NCBI RefSeq assembly: GCF_023065955.2
Contig: NW_026622875.1
Location: 10,456,501 to 10,520,500, forward strand
DNA: 64,000 nt
Direction: 5' to 3'
DNA from: Ursus arctos
Lineage: Eukaryota > Chordata > Mammalia > Carnivora > Ursidae
Below are positions 33,884-44,640 of the stretch, one piece after another. Under the pieces are notes generated by a model. The model was not told where the DNA came from, did not search any database, and saw only the letters and a list, made by a program, of their open reading frames with translations. Each line of letters starts with the position of its first letter. Position 1 is the first letter of the stretch. The translations under genes were made by a program, and so were the position numbers.

Positions 33884-35185
33884 AATGTCATATTTTTAAA
33901 TAGGTTTAAAAAATAGTAATGTATTTTTATTATCAATCTATTATTAAGAGAATGTGCAATTTCATTCTCTGTAAAACAAGCTTAAATGGTTTCAGGACAA
34001 CTTAACTTATTTTGTCATCTAAAATATAAAACATGTGTTACTGACATTTATAAAACTGCATAGTTGAAGAAACCCACTGCCTATTCAGTTTTATAGAGGA
34101 AAAAAATTTTTGCTTGCTTCATAAGAAATTTGAAGAAGTTACTGGCTCAAGAGATGAAAAACAGCCTCTTGACAGAATACTAAGTACTGCCTGCTCTATT
34201 ATACAGCATTTCTATAGAAATATGAGAGGATCCCATCAGCATTTCATGAATCTCTATGGACATGTGAGAATTTTCATTTGTTTCCAAGGAAAGTTTCTTA
34301 TTAGAAAAAGGCTACTGCCTAAGTTAACTGCCCTCTATTTTCCTCTTTAGAGATAGGCAGCTGGCATCCAAATTCTTATCCCAATGACCCTCTGATTTTA
34401 ACTCATTCTAAATTAATGACTTTACTTTTGATATCATAACAGGAGATAAAAAAGATAAGAAGACTGGATGACTCGATATGTAGTTGTAGCCCTAGTAGGA
34501 ATATGGAGTGGAAAATTTGTTCCTACTACAACTATCCACACTTTATTTCTTGATAAGCATTCATATCCAGGTCACTGAAGACATAAATCACATTAATAAT
34601 TTCTCAATCATTATCACTTTAAATTTTAATAGGTAAATGCATGGGTTCCTATTCTTCCTGTGTGAATTATTCAAATGCAAAGGCTACAACCTCAAACAAA
34701 ATGATGTTATATAAATGGGACATAGACCATAGACAGGAAACAGGTCAACCATAAAGTAAGAAGTCATTGAATTGACAAGTCCCCTTCAATAACAGTCCTA
34801 GTCTCTATGTATGTACTTGAAGATTTAGAGGCTACTTCGGTACAAACTGATTTGCTAAAAGGTATTCCAAAAAGTTCTATAGTCTAACCACCTCTCTGGT
34901 GTTATAACTTCTGGTCTTGAACTCTTTTCCTAGGCAAACTCCTGATACAATATGAAGTATAATTAGGCAACATTTCTGCATGTAGCAAGCCAATCTTGCT
35001 ACTATATTTGAATTTCTAATTACTGAAATGTAATTAATTTCAATGGGAAACTATTTGTATGTGAACAAAGAATATGTGGCTCATCACCGCAGCTACACTA
35101 GTTAGACCACAGCCTATCATGCTGTGCTTAGTCCAAGCAAGGCACTTAAGAAGAAATTAACCAATACAGAAATCTCACTAAAGTG
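33884..35185. other. Unique DNA, no gene seen
   Basis: The ORF at 34114-34350 shows no recognisable motif. No repeat is recognised. Confidence 0.5.
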
Positions 35186-35192
35186 ATAAAGA

Positions 35193-35405
35193 GGGATACC
35201 TGGGTGGCTCAGGCAGTTAAGCATCTGCCTTCAGCCCAGGTCCTGATTCTAGGGTCCTGGGATTGAGCCCCACATCCCGGCTCCCTGCTCACTGGGGAGC
35301 CTGCTTCTCCCTCTCCCTCTACCCCTTCCCCCACCCTCTCCACTCTTGTGTACTCTCTCTCTCTCTCAAAAAAAAAAAAAAAAAAAACTTAAGAAAGAAA
35401 GAAAG

Positions 35406-35444
<39 letters not shown>

Positions 35445-35455
35445 AAAAGAAAAAG
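35193..35455 (+). mobile_element. Can-SINE, sense, with long (GAAA)n tail
   Basis: It has the head GGGATACCTGGGTGGCTCAG, B-box-like GGGATTGAGCCCCACATC, a CT-rich body, an A-run of about 19, then a GAAA tract. A short AAAGAG on both sides may be the remains of the duplication. Confidence 0.93.
35393..35455 (+). repeat. (GAAA)n microsatellite in SINE tail
   Basis: About 13 GAAA units with two interruptions arise from the SINE A-tail, a usual route for such tracts. Likely length-variable. Confidence 0.95.
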
Positions 35456-35489
35456 AGTATAAAAATTTGTAATATAAGGAACTTTTAAC

Positions 35490-35620
35490 TACTTGAACGT
35501 AAGCTCCATGAGGTCATGGTCTTTATTTTTCACTGTAATGTACTCAACATGTAATACATTCCTTGCACATAATAAGTGCTCAATAAATATATGTTGAATA
35601 AATTAACAAATGAATATGAA
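35490..35620 (+). repeat. L2/MIR-type tail
   Basis: AACGTAAGCTCCATGAGGTC, GGTCTTTATTTTTCACTG and ATAAGTGCTCAATAAATATA then GTTGAATAAATTAAC are the ancient repeat ending also seen at 27035 and 59880. Confidence 0.65.
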
Positions 35621-36129
35621 TGAAGAACTGAAAGAGATATACTTAACAAAACTACAAAAGCTATCTTCAAAGATTTAAAAGCTATGAAGTGAAAAAGAAA
35701 ATATTAGCTATATCTTGCAGAACTTCAGACAGCAAACCTAGAAACTACAGATAAGAATTACAAAATAATTTCTAGTAAATAAAGTTGGAATGATCTACCA
35801 AGAAAACCAGAAGTTTCCTTTTGTGACTGAGAGTTTAGATTATGTGACCTTTACTGTCCTTTCCAAATTTAACTCCATAAATACAAAAAATAAATTTGTT
35901 TTCCAGTATTTTTTAGCTGATTGCTAAATCTGCTGTTACAATTTTATAAAGATGGCAATACTTGTGTAATTTTTTATCTGTCACTTACAGATTATAAACT
36001 GTATATATTTGTTATGAAAGAAGTCCATCTAATAATATATATAGTGTTCAAAGTATTTGACCATTTTACCCAAATAATAAGAGTTCCAATAGTAATATAA
36101 ATCACATATCAAAGGCTTGGTGATAAATT

Positions 36130-37665
36130 TTCTCCAAATTAAAAAATATATACCATAGATTCAATGCAATTCTTACCAAATTCCAATGACATTTTTCACA
36201 GAAATAGAACAAACAACCCTAAATTTGTATGGAACCACAAAAACCACCAAATATCCAAGGCAATCTTGGGCAAGATGAACAAAGTTGGAGGCATCACACT
36301 GACTGACTTCAAACTATATTAGTAAGCTATAGTAATCAAAACTGTATAGTATTGGCACAAAAACAGACACATAGATCAATGAAATAGAATTGAGAGTTGA
36401 GATACAAACCTTCTCATAAATGGTCAATTAACTTATGACAAAGGATGTAAGAATGCACAGTGGGATAAAGGTAGTCTCTTCAAAAAATGGTGTGGGGAAA
36501 ACTGGACAGCCACATGCAGTAGAATAAAAACTAGGTCCCTATCTTCCATCATAACAAAAACCAACTCAAAATGGATTAAAGGTTTGAAAATAAGACCTGA
36601 CACCATAAAACTCCTGGAAGAAAATATAGGGTAAGCTTCTAGGCATCAGTCTTAGCAATGGTACTTTTGGATTTGACACCAAAGGCAAAGGCAACAAAAG
36701 CAAAAATAAACAGACAGGACTACAAAAACTAAGGAGCTTCTGTGCAGCAAAGAAAACCATCAACAAAATGAAAAGTCAATCTAATGAATGGGAGAAAATA
36801 TTTGCAAATCATCCAACTGATAAGGGGTTAATATCCAAAATACATAAAGAACTCATACCACTCAACAACATAAAACAAAAACAAAGCAAGCCATCTGATT
36901 AAAAAATGGGCAAAGGACCTGTAATAGACATTTTTCCAAAGAAGACATACAAATGGCCAACAAGTATAAAAAGGTACTCAACATCATTAACCACCAGGGA
37001 AAGGCAAATCAAAACCACAATGAGGTATCACCTCATACCTGTTAGAATGGCTATTATTAAAAAGACAGGAAGCAATGAGTGTTGTCAAGGATGTGGAGGA
37101 AAGGGGACCCTTGTGCACAGTTGGTGGGAATGTAAATTGGTGCAGCCACTATGGAAAAATAGTATGGTGTTCCCTCAGAAAACTAAAAATAGAACTACCA
37201 TATGATACAGCATTTCCACTTCTGAATATGTACCCAAAGAAATGAAATCACTACCACTATGTGCATGGCCAAGTTGACTGCATCATTATTTACAATAGCC
37301 ATGATTAACTCATAGATACAGAGAAGAAATTGGTGGTTGCCAGAGGTAGGGGATGGTAAATGCTGAGAATGGGTAAAGGAGGTCAAAAGGTACAAACTTC
37401 CAGATAAATAAGTTCTGGGGATATAATATACAGCACTGTGATTATAGTTAACACTATTGCATTGTAATTTGAAAAGTTGCTAAGAGAATACATCTTAAAA
37501 GTTCTTATCACACACACAAAAATTATAACTATGTGAGATGGTGGATGTTAACTAAACTTATTGTGGCAATTATTTTGCAATTTATACATATATCAAATCA
37601 TTATGATGTACACCTTAAACTAATACAATGTTACATGTCAATTATATCTCAAGAAAATCTGGGAG
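36130..37665 (+). mobile_element. L1-G: 5'-truncated old L1 (L1M type), sense
   Basis: It begins within ORF2 after the RT (AATGACATTTTTCACAGAAA, TTTGTATGGAACCACAAAAA), runs through the C-terminal domain (frame 36906-37205 has [31 protein letters not shown]) and ends TACATGTCAATTATATCTCAA. A small loss removes part of the last ORF2 section near 37290. Multiple stops. It ends in the 3' sequence typical of L1MA/B as I recall it. Confidence 0.88.
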
Positions 37666-37689
37666 GCTGGGATACATAAATAGTTCTCT

Positions 37690-38164
37690 ATTTGATGGGG
37701 AAGGCACACTATCAAGGCTAGAGCTTATAAAGTCAAATAAAGGGACATTTAATCACAAAAAATTAAAACTCTGCATGGCAAAAGAATACATAAACAAAAT
37801 TAAAAGAAAAACAACACACACAATACATATTACAAAGCTTTGATATCCTTAATTTATAATGCATTCCTACAAAGCAATATAGGAGGAACAATCTAGGGTG
37901 CCTGGGTGGCTCAGTTGGTTAAGCATCCAACTCTTGACTTCATGGCCTCAGGGTTTTGGGATGGAGCCCCTGGGTGTGCAGCCTGCTTGAGATTCTCTCT
38001 CTCCCTCTCCTTCTGCCCCTCCTCCTACCTCTAAAAAAAAAAGAGAGGAACAATCTAATAGAAAATTGGGCAAATACAAATAGGCAAATTATGGATGATA
38101 AGGGAATGAACACTCCAAAAGATATTCAGGTTCTAATAATAAAGAAGTACACATTAAAACAAAA
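37690..38164 (+). mobile_element. Second old L1/HAL1-type fragment
   Basis: ACTCTGCATGGCAAAAGAAT, CATAAACAAAATTAAAAGAA, TTGATATCCTTAATTTATAA, AGAAAATTGGGCAAATACAA and GTACACATTAAAAC follow an old L1 ORF2 C-terminal order. It restarts upstream of the point where L1-G ended, so it is a separate copy. A SINE (37896-38044) interrupts it. Confidence 0.6.
37896..38044 (+). mobile_element. Can-SINE, sense
   Basis: It has the head GGGTGCCTGGGTGGCTCAGT, GCATCCAACTCTTGACTTCA, a short CT-rich body and an A-run. Identical GAGGAACAATCTA lies at 37883-37895 and 38045-38057. Confidence 0.95.
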
Positions 38165-38388
38165 GGGTGCCTGGGTGGTCCAGTCGGTTAAGCACCTGAC
38201 TCTTGGTTTCAGCTCAGGTCATGATAGGGTCCTGAGATCAAGCCCTATGTGGGGCTCTGCACTGAATGCAGAGTCTGCTTAAAATTCTCTCTCCCTCTCC
38301 CTCTGTCCCTTCCCTGACATGTGCAGTGAGAGAGGGCGCCCACACATGTTCTCTCTCTTCCTAAAATAAATAAATTAAAAAAAAAAAA
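38165..38388 (+). mobile_element. Can-SINE, sense
   Basis: It has the head GGGTGCCTGGGTGGTCCAGT, GCACCTGACTCTTGGTTTC, CTCTCTCCCTCTCCCTCTG, and tail AAATAAATAAATT then an A-run. It lies only about 110 bp after the previous SINE in the same orientation. Duplication unclear because both flanks are A-rich. Confidence 0.93.
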
Positions 38389-38439
38389 GGAGACTTTTTA
38401 TCCTCACAATAGCAAAACGATATAAGTGATGTATGGGGT

Positions 38440-38960
38440 TTGTTCAAAGAAGAAGAACCTCTATGAGAGTTATGAGGAATTTATTACAAGGGGTTGGGTT
38501 TGATGTGATTGTGCAAGGTGGTTAAACAGGTTAAATCAGCTGCCACTGAACCTGTTGCTGGGTCTGCAGTCAGCAGGGTTGGCAGTCAGAAAGAAAAAAG
38601 GATATGACAGCAAGGAAAAACTGGGATCTAGGAAACTAGTAGGAACCCATGGATGGCTCTCTCTAGAACTGCAGAACCTCTGTCTCTCACTGCTTCCAAA
38701 TCTCTAACTTTACTGATGGGGTGACAGCAGAAGCATTAGCACATTTCCTCAAGAAGTTAAACATGCACCTGGCACTTGGTCCAGAAGTCTCAGAGCAGGA
38801 GCTGGGGGCTGGTGGAGAGGGAGCGTTATGGACAGGGCAGCCACCCTGCCTCAACAAGGTGAGGCAGCAGAGCCCTCGCAGTGTGCATGCACAGCAATGG
38901 CCTCTGTCTCGAGCAGAGCTGCTGCTTTACTCTCCTCTTCCAAAGGGCAAATAGATTTTC
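38440..38960 (-). mobile_element. Possible MLT2-like LTR, antisense
   Basis: GAGGAATTTATTACAAGGGG and GATGTGATTGTGCAAGGTGG resemble the antisense MLT2 pattern (a polyadenylation region followed by GGAATTGGCTCACGTGATTATGG). The stretch to 38960 is locally GC-richer than its surroundings. I see no firm boundary, so this is a weak call. Confidence 0.3.
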
Positions 38961-39064
38961 CTGTGGTCAAAAGAACCCACATTATGCAGCAAAGGGATTC
39001 TGGAAATCATGATTTCTCACTCAGCGGACACACTGCAAAGCCACCACAAATAACTATAATAATG

Positions 39065-39245
39065 ATAACGATAAACATATAGAATGCTTTCTATGTGTTA
39101 AGCACAGATTTAATTCTCAACAGTTCTTTGAAGTAATTCCAGTATTATCCTTGAAACTCAGATACAGAAAGTCAAGCACAGAAAGATTAAACAATGTCTG
39201 AACCAAGGCAGTCTGACTTCAGAGCTGTACTATTTACAACTACTC
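39065..39245 (+). repeat. MIR fragment
   Basis: CTTTCTATGTGTTAAGCACAG, TTCTCAACAGTTCTTTGAAG, TCCAGTATTATCCTTGAAAC, GAAAGATTAAACAATGTCTG and CAGTCTGACTTCAGAGCTG follow MIR in order, a fairly long and readable copy. Confidence 0.75.
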
Positions 39246-39249
39246 TATT

Positions 39250-40150
39250 ATTATTAACCAGAGTTGATGAGGGTGTGGTCAATGAACTTTCTATTGTAAA
39301 AGGAGGCTTTGGGTCACATTTGCATTTAATAGTGCCAGAAGCATTATTTATTTTGAGCAGGCACAAGGTGAAAATTAGACCTAGGAGCCATCTGAGGTTT
39401 TTTCAACATCAAAGCAAAACAAAAACAAAAACAAAACAAACAAAAAAACCCCCCACCTACACAATTTATATTGTGATGGATCACAGTTTCTTTTATAATT
39501 AATATTTTAAAAATTCATTTTCTACAATAAATCTATAGCTAAAGATTTTAAAAGAGCACTGTAATATTTTACAAGCTTTGGGCATTCCTATCCTTTGTGA
39601 TTGGAAAGCTGCATTCCTAGATGATTAGGAAAAAAAAACCAACAACTTTTTAGTTAGGCAATGAATATCCCACAATGAAATAACAAAAATTAGAATGAAT
39701 CTGCTCTATATAAGCATAGCAAGAGAGAGACAGATCATGTATTAATTTAAATTACATAAGGTCTTTCTACTACCTGTTTTGTCTTGGAACAATGTTTTCA
39801 TTTCACCTAGTTCCCTTGACCTAGGGGCATTTGGATATTTATGGAAGTGTTTTCTTTGTCACAGTGTCACTTCAGAGCACTTGACAGTAAGGGGTTAGAT
39901 TGATATATTCCTAAAGTGCACAGATTAGTCCCACAACACAAGAGTCCTGTCCAAAATGCCAATAGCACCCCCATGAGAAACATCTAACCATTTCCTACTT
40001 GTCCAGCCAAGGAGGACAATTCCAACTACTCTCCATTACATCCACAAGGTTTCAATATTAAATCTATTTTAGCTTACTATTTCAACTAAGATCAGTTTGT
40101 GAAATTATTTCTGCTTCAACAATATACTGCTTAGCAAGCAAAATTTTATA
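39250..40150. other. Unique DNA with one A-rich tract, no gene seen
   Basis: A purine tract of CAAAACAAAAACAAAAACAA type lies at 39411-39460, ending in seven C. No exon or repeat family is recognised otherwise. Confidence 0.5.
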
Positions 40151-40560
40151 TGACCTTTCTGGAGACAAAAACTTCTCTGTATTCCCATATACAAAATGAG
40201 CCTACATGCCTTTTGATGAATCAGTTTCATATGTATAAATTTACCACAAGGAAAAATTAAACAAGTGTGTATAAAAAAATGAACCTGCAAGAATTCATTG
40301 TAACATTGTTTATGAGAGCAAGTAGGTGAACACCTTCACATCCATTAACAAAATATTAGTTAAATCAATGACAGCCTGATTGAGACATTACTACTTCATG
40401 TAGCACTAAGAAAGAAACAAAAAACTGCCAATTAAACTAACAATGATTTCTCTCTTACAATTTTTATTCAAAGGGTTTCTTTAGATTTATTTAGGCATAA
40501 ATTTCTATCATATATATACTCCTGAACATACTTAAAAAAGGATAAAGTAGGCAGGCTATA
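40150..40560 (+). mobile_element. Weak old L1/HAL1-type fragment
   Basis: AAGAATTCATTGTAACATTG, TTATGAGAGCAAGTAGGTGA and ATCCATTAACAAAATATTAG echo the ORF2-end text 'catagcagcattatt ... aaatgtccatcaat ... ggttaaataaat'. Very diverged. Confidence 0.4.
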
Positions 40561-41059
40561 GTATTCTTTCAACCATCTTCATGATTGGCTTGACTCCTCT
40601 GAATCACTTTTCAACTCAGCATAATGAATGTCTCTGTTTTTCCATCAATACAACCCTCTGTGCCACCATGAGCATGGGTGATACAGCATGTCATAGAGGA
40701 GTGCCCTTCCTCTGTCTTAAGAATTTTCTTCTTAGACACTGACACCCATTTTGCAAGTTTTGATGCTGGTACTTTTTTGATCTTGTAAAAAGATACCAAT
40801 AAAAGGTTTCAGACAACAACCAGGACACATGTCTCTTCCTTTTTTGATCCTTAAGTTGTTTGTTGACTGAATCACTAATGGCTTGTAGTTGTCTAACCGT
40901 GACAGCAGGAACCAAGTTTGCGCATAGGCAGACAGTTAACTGTGTCACAAAACCTGCTTGGCTTGGCTCACTGAAATGACAAGATGCCATCAATTTCCAT
41001 CTCTATTTCAGGGGTGGCAAAATGTAAACAAAAGTGCTACTTGCAATCAATGAAATGTA

Positions 41060-41200
41060 GCTTTGGTACTGTCATTTTATGGACGGGAACGTAGGATGCT
41101 TAAATCTCTTATTGCCCATAAAATCACATTGCCAGTAAGTCAACAAGCCACGGCTTCAACCTGGGTCTCATAAAACACTGTTTCAGATCCCCTATCTGGT
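41060..41200 (+). repeat. MIR fragment
   Basis: TTTTATGGACGGGAACGTAG, AAATCACATTGCCAGTAAGT and GGCTTCAACCTGGGTCTCAT follow the MIR core in order. Confidence 0.65.
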
Positions 41201-42129
41201 ATTCAGTAGATATAACATTACGCTTTACTTTTTTAATCTCAAGAATTCTTATAAACTAGATTTGTGTGAATTCTTCTTCTCCATCCCCCACTCCCAACCA
41301 TGTCTTGCTCCCTGTTTTTCTACTAAAATGTAATGTCGCCTCAATGGACATCTTTACTTTGTACTTAGTACTTCTAATTTTTTCTGCTGACTGACAGAAG
41401 ATATACAATCATGTACAAATAAGATTAGTGCTTTTAACCAGAATCACTATGTTAGCTTTAATGTATTGACTCTTGAGTTTTCTGTTAGGTCCCTAAAGAA
41501 ATGTTCTTTTAGTTTCCTCTTCATCTCTAGCTATTTTCTACATGGCTGTGGATGCCAAATGCACATCCTACACATAATATATTTTTAGTGTCTAATTTTT
41601 TATGTATTTCATATGGTCTTATAATTCTTTGCTAATTTAGTCTGTGCTATTATATTTCTCATATCTTAACCAATAAAAGGCTAACTGGTAACAACTACTA
41701 TTGCTATGTTATAGGGGTACTTAATAATTGTAACCAGACAAGTTATCTATAATTTATGAGCTTCCAAAAAAACCCCAGAATTTTAAGTATCACATTACTT
41801 CTATAATTATCCAAGGAACCAAAAGAGGATATCATATATTGTAGTAATTTTTAATCACTTGGCTTTCAATTTATTGCACATTTTCTCTTAGATAGATAGA
41901 TATTTTTCCACCACTAATGAATGCCCCCTTTTCCCTTTCCCCTGGAGTTGGTTGACAAGCTATAACAAAGCTTGTCACAACAGAACTCTAGGGTAAAGAA
42001 AGCTACCAGGGTTTTTACTTCTATTGAAGAAAAATATAAAGAAAAAGATGAAGAAGAGATTTATCTCAAACCCAGCTTTGGCCACATCTGTCTTATGGAG
42101 CAGAGAGATCTTTTCTAACTTACCAATGT
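41201..42129. other. Unique AT-rich DNA, no gene seen
   Basis: No repeat I can name. The ORF at 41975-42160 (minus) is low-complexity Phe-rich and probably chance. Confidence 0.5.
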
Positions 42130-42560
42130 AGTCCTGCTGAAATGGCATTTCTGCGTTCATTTGTCAGATGGTTCCCCAGTCTTAAATTGTTTATCGGCCG
42201 CTGCCTATTTTCCTATAAGTTATTTTCATCAATCTGAATGCATAGTTGCATTATTGGTGTGTCTCATGTTGGTTTTACTCCTCCCCTCTCAATGAAATGC
42301 TAATATGTTGAAAGCTGTGCCTGCTGTTAAATCTCAGAGTCTTATGCTTTGACAAAAGCCCCAGAGCCGCATCGTTTATAGACAGTGACTCCTCTTAGGC
42401 ACACACAGATATCTGACACGCTTGCCTTGACATTTATGTGCTAACAGATGGGGCTTCCCATTTAACGGTAAAGCGGCAAACCCCGAAGTCACATGGAGTG
42501 GTTTGCTTCTCTGGATGAAACACAAGACTAAAGAAGAACACACTTTAATCATTCAGCAAG
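42130..42560. other. Repeat-free block with retained CpGs, candidate conserved element
   Basis: Within very CpG-poor surroundings this block keeps TATCGGCCGCTGCC, GAGCCGCATCGTTTATAG, CTGACACGCTTGCC, TTTAACGGTAAAGCGGC and CCCCGAAGTCAC. It contains no repeat I recognise and no long ORF. CpGs persist either in unmethylated or in constrained DNA. A regulatory role is an inference only. Confidence 0.35.
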
Positions 42561-43069
42561 CACATCATGGATCTTTTATGCTGTCAACTGTACTGGTGTC
42601 CTTGAAACACAGAGAACCTTCTCACGCACTCTGAGAATTTGCGTATTTACTGAAGGCTGTTTGTAAAATTAAAGAACAGCCTTCCTGTCTAAGGGATAGA
42701 TCTGGAACTCAAATAATGTGATTTCATCTTGTCCTGGCCTAACTTGAGGAGAGGGGCATTTATTCCAATATTAGGTTATTGTTTTCTGTTTCTTTTTATT
42801 TAGTATCTAAAACATCAATGCCCTCAACTTCTTTACAGTCATGTTTTTCTGGGTATATGTCACAAATCCCCTACTATATTTCTCTACTCCTAACATCAGA
42901 GAATGAGAATAACTTTTTAAAAAATCTTTTAAACCTGCAGTTTGGTAACATTATCAATTCATGATCTTCAGGCTGCAGGGACCCCTCAATAGTACATAGA
43001 TACTTTGAAGAAATTGTGTATTATGAGTTGTTTCTTCTATATCACATCTGAAGTCCAATCTATTCAGTA
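42561..43069. other. Unique DNA, no gene seen
   Basis: Nothing recognised. Confidence 0.5.
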
Positions 43070-43710
43070 TCCAATCCCCACTATTCCACTGCAGTTCTTA
43101 CCAACCTAGCCATTACCTCTAATATATCCAATTCAATGGATAGTTTGCAGTTCTTAGCTTTTAATTCTATGAAATCACTTTCTCATAATAGTCTTCCTAT
43201 CTCTTCAGTGACTCCTTCAAAGCCTGCTTTGCAAACTTCTATTCCTTTACCCAACTCCTAAATGCTGGCATCATCCAGGCTTCTTTCTCAGCACTCTTTT
43301 CTTCATACCCTCCCTCTCTTCCTTGGCCATTTCTTTCCCACATATGGTTTCAAATACCACCAAAATATTGATCATAATGTCACCTATAGCTTCAGAATCT
43401 AATCTTTTACCTCAAATTTTCTTTTGACTGTCAAATCCACGTTCCTAACTTCCTACAAAACACCTTCACTGAATGTATCACTGCTATCTCAAACTTGGCA
43501 TGTTCAATCTGAACTTGTCATCGCCCCTATTAATCTGCTCTATTTCTTTGTTCCCTATTTCAGAATATAGCTTATCAGTTGCCCAAGCAAGAAATCTGAA
43601 CATCATCCTTATCTCCTTTCTTGCCATGATCCCCTACAACCAATTAGTCACTGAGTCCTAACTTTACTATTTCCTCAATACTTCTCAGACCTGCTCTCAA
43701 AGTTCCATTT

Positions 43711-43899
43711 TTTTTTTTAAGAGTTTATTTACTTATTTGACAGAGAGAGAGAGACAGCAAGAGAGGGAACACAAGCAGGGGGAGTGGGAGAGGGAGAAGC
43801 AGGCTTCCTGCTGAGCAGGGAGCTTGACTTGGGGCTTGAGCCCAGGATCACCTGAGCCAAAGCCAGACGCTTAACTAACTGGGCCACCCAGGCACCCCT
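43711..43899 (-). mobile_element. Can-SINE, antisense
   Basis: It has a T-run, AAGAGTTTATTTACTTATTT, GACAGAGAGAGAGAGACAGC, AAGCAGGGGGAGTGGGAGAG and head GGGCCACCCAGGCACCCC. A 10-15 bp piece before the head is missing compared with sister copies. CAAAGTTCCATTT (43698-43710) and CAGAGTTCCATTT (43900-43912) flank it. Confidence 0.95.
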
Positions 43900-44019
43900 C
43901 AGAGTTCCATTTCTTCAGCTCTGTGTGTGAGTTCAGCCATTGCCTGTTCTTGACTGAATCTCTACACAATGTCCTAGATCCTTCTTCCGTCAATCTTCCA
44001 CATTTCTCCAGAGTGACAT

Positions 44020-44035
44020 TCAAATGCACAAACTG
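44020..44035 (+). repeat. Left target-site duplication of the 7SK copy
   Basis: TCAAATGCACAAACTG, identical to 44271-44286. The site reads TT/CAAA, close to the L1 endonuclease preference TT/AAAA. TCAA at the right copy is also the next four bases of 7SK, so priming microhomology is likely. Confidence 0.95.
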
Positions 44036-44270
44036 GGATGTGAGGGCGATCTGGCTGCGACATCTGTCACCCCATTGATCGCCAGGGTTGATTCGGCTGA
44101 TCTGGCTGGCTAGGCGGGTGTCCCCTTCCTCCCTCACCGCTCCATGTGCGTCCCTCCCGAAGCTGCGCGCTCCGTCGAAGAGGACGACCTTCCCCGATAG
44201 AGGAGGACCGTTCTTCGGTCAAGGGTATACGAGTAGCTGCGCTCCCCTGCTAGAACCTCCAAACAAGCTC
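44036..44270 (+). pseudogene. RN7SK: 7SK RNA retropseudogene, 3'-truncated and tailless
   Basis: 7SK is the nuclear RNA that with HEXIM and LARP7 holds P-TEFb inactive. The copy starts at the true 7SK 5' end, GGATGTGAGGGCGATCTGG. It carries both GATC motifs of the HEXIM-binding hairpin (44048-44051 and 44077-44080), then TTGATTCGGCTGATCTGGC and GGGTATACGAGTAGCTGCG, and stops after AACCTCCAAACAAGCTC. The last roughly 90 bases, including the LARP7-binding 3' hairpin and U-tail, are missing. The match to human 7SK as I remember it shows only about three substitutions, so the insertion is fairly recent. TCAAATGCACAAACTG lies at 44020-44035 and again at 44271-44286: a 16-bp target duplication with no A-tail. 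No 7SK external promoter is expected here, so it should be silent. Confidence 0.96.
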
Positions 44271-44286
44271 TCAAATGCACAAACTG
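44271..44286 (+). repeat. Right target-site duplication of the 7SK copy
   Basis: Exact second copy of the 16-mer at 44020-44035, directly abutting the truncated 7SK 3' end with no A-run between. Confidence 0.95.
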
Positions 44287-44640
44287 GATCATATCATTCC
44301 ACTGCTTAGCATCTTTACTGGCTACCATTTGACCCCAGGAGGAAAGAAATATAATATCATACAGTATCTTTCAGGAATGAAATCTTGTCTTTTGTGCAGT
44401 TGTATCACTCTACATACCTTCAATATCATATACACGTTTTGTGGCCAAGCTCAAGTGCACTCTGAGCCCTCAGGCTGAATTAGATTCTCCCCAAGGCTGC
44501 AATCACATCTTAGGATATTTGCCTAGAGGAGTCATTATATATGTTATCATAATTATTTTTCTCTCTTCATTCCAAGTCTCTTAAAAGGAAGAAATTTATT
44601 TCATTTTTGGACTCCATAACACCTGGTCATAATAAGAATT

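Larger units (their letters stand above)
43070..44640 (-). mobile_element. L2-like LINE region, interrupted by a SINE and a 7SK retrocopy
   Basis: Words such as CATTTCTCCAGAGTGACATT, CATATCATTCCACTGCTTAG, TTTACTGGCTACCATTTGAC and the tail AATAAGAATTCAACAAGTTT resemble L2 'agagtgatctttctaaaa ... cactcccctgcttaaa' text in antisense order. The SINE at 43711 and the 7SK copy at 44036 both sit inside it. Boundaries and subfamily are uncertain. Confidence 0.5.

Noticed and set aside
44036..44270. A functional 7SK RNA gene
   Set aside because: The 3' third and U-tail are missing, it has target duplications, and the upstream DNA is L2-like with no snRNA-type promoter that I can see.
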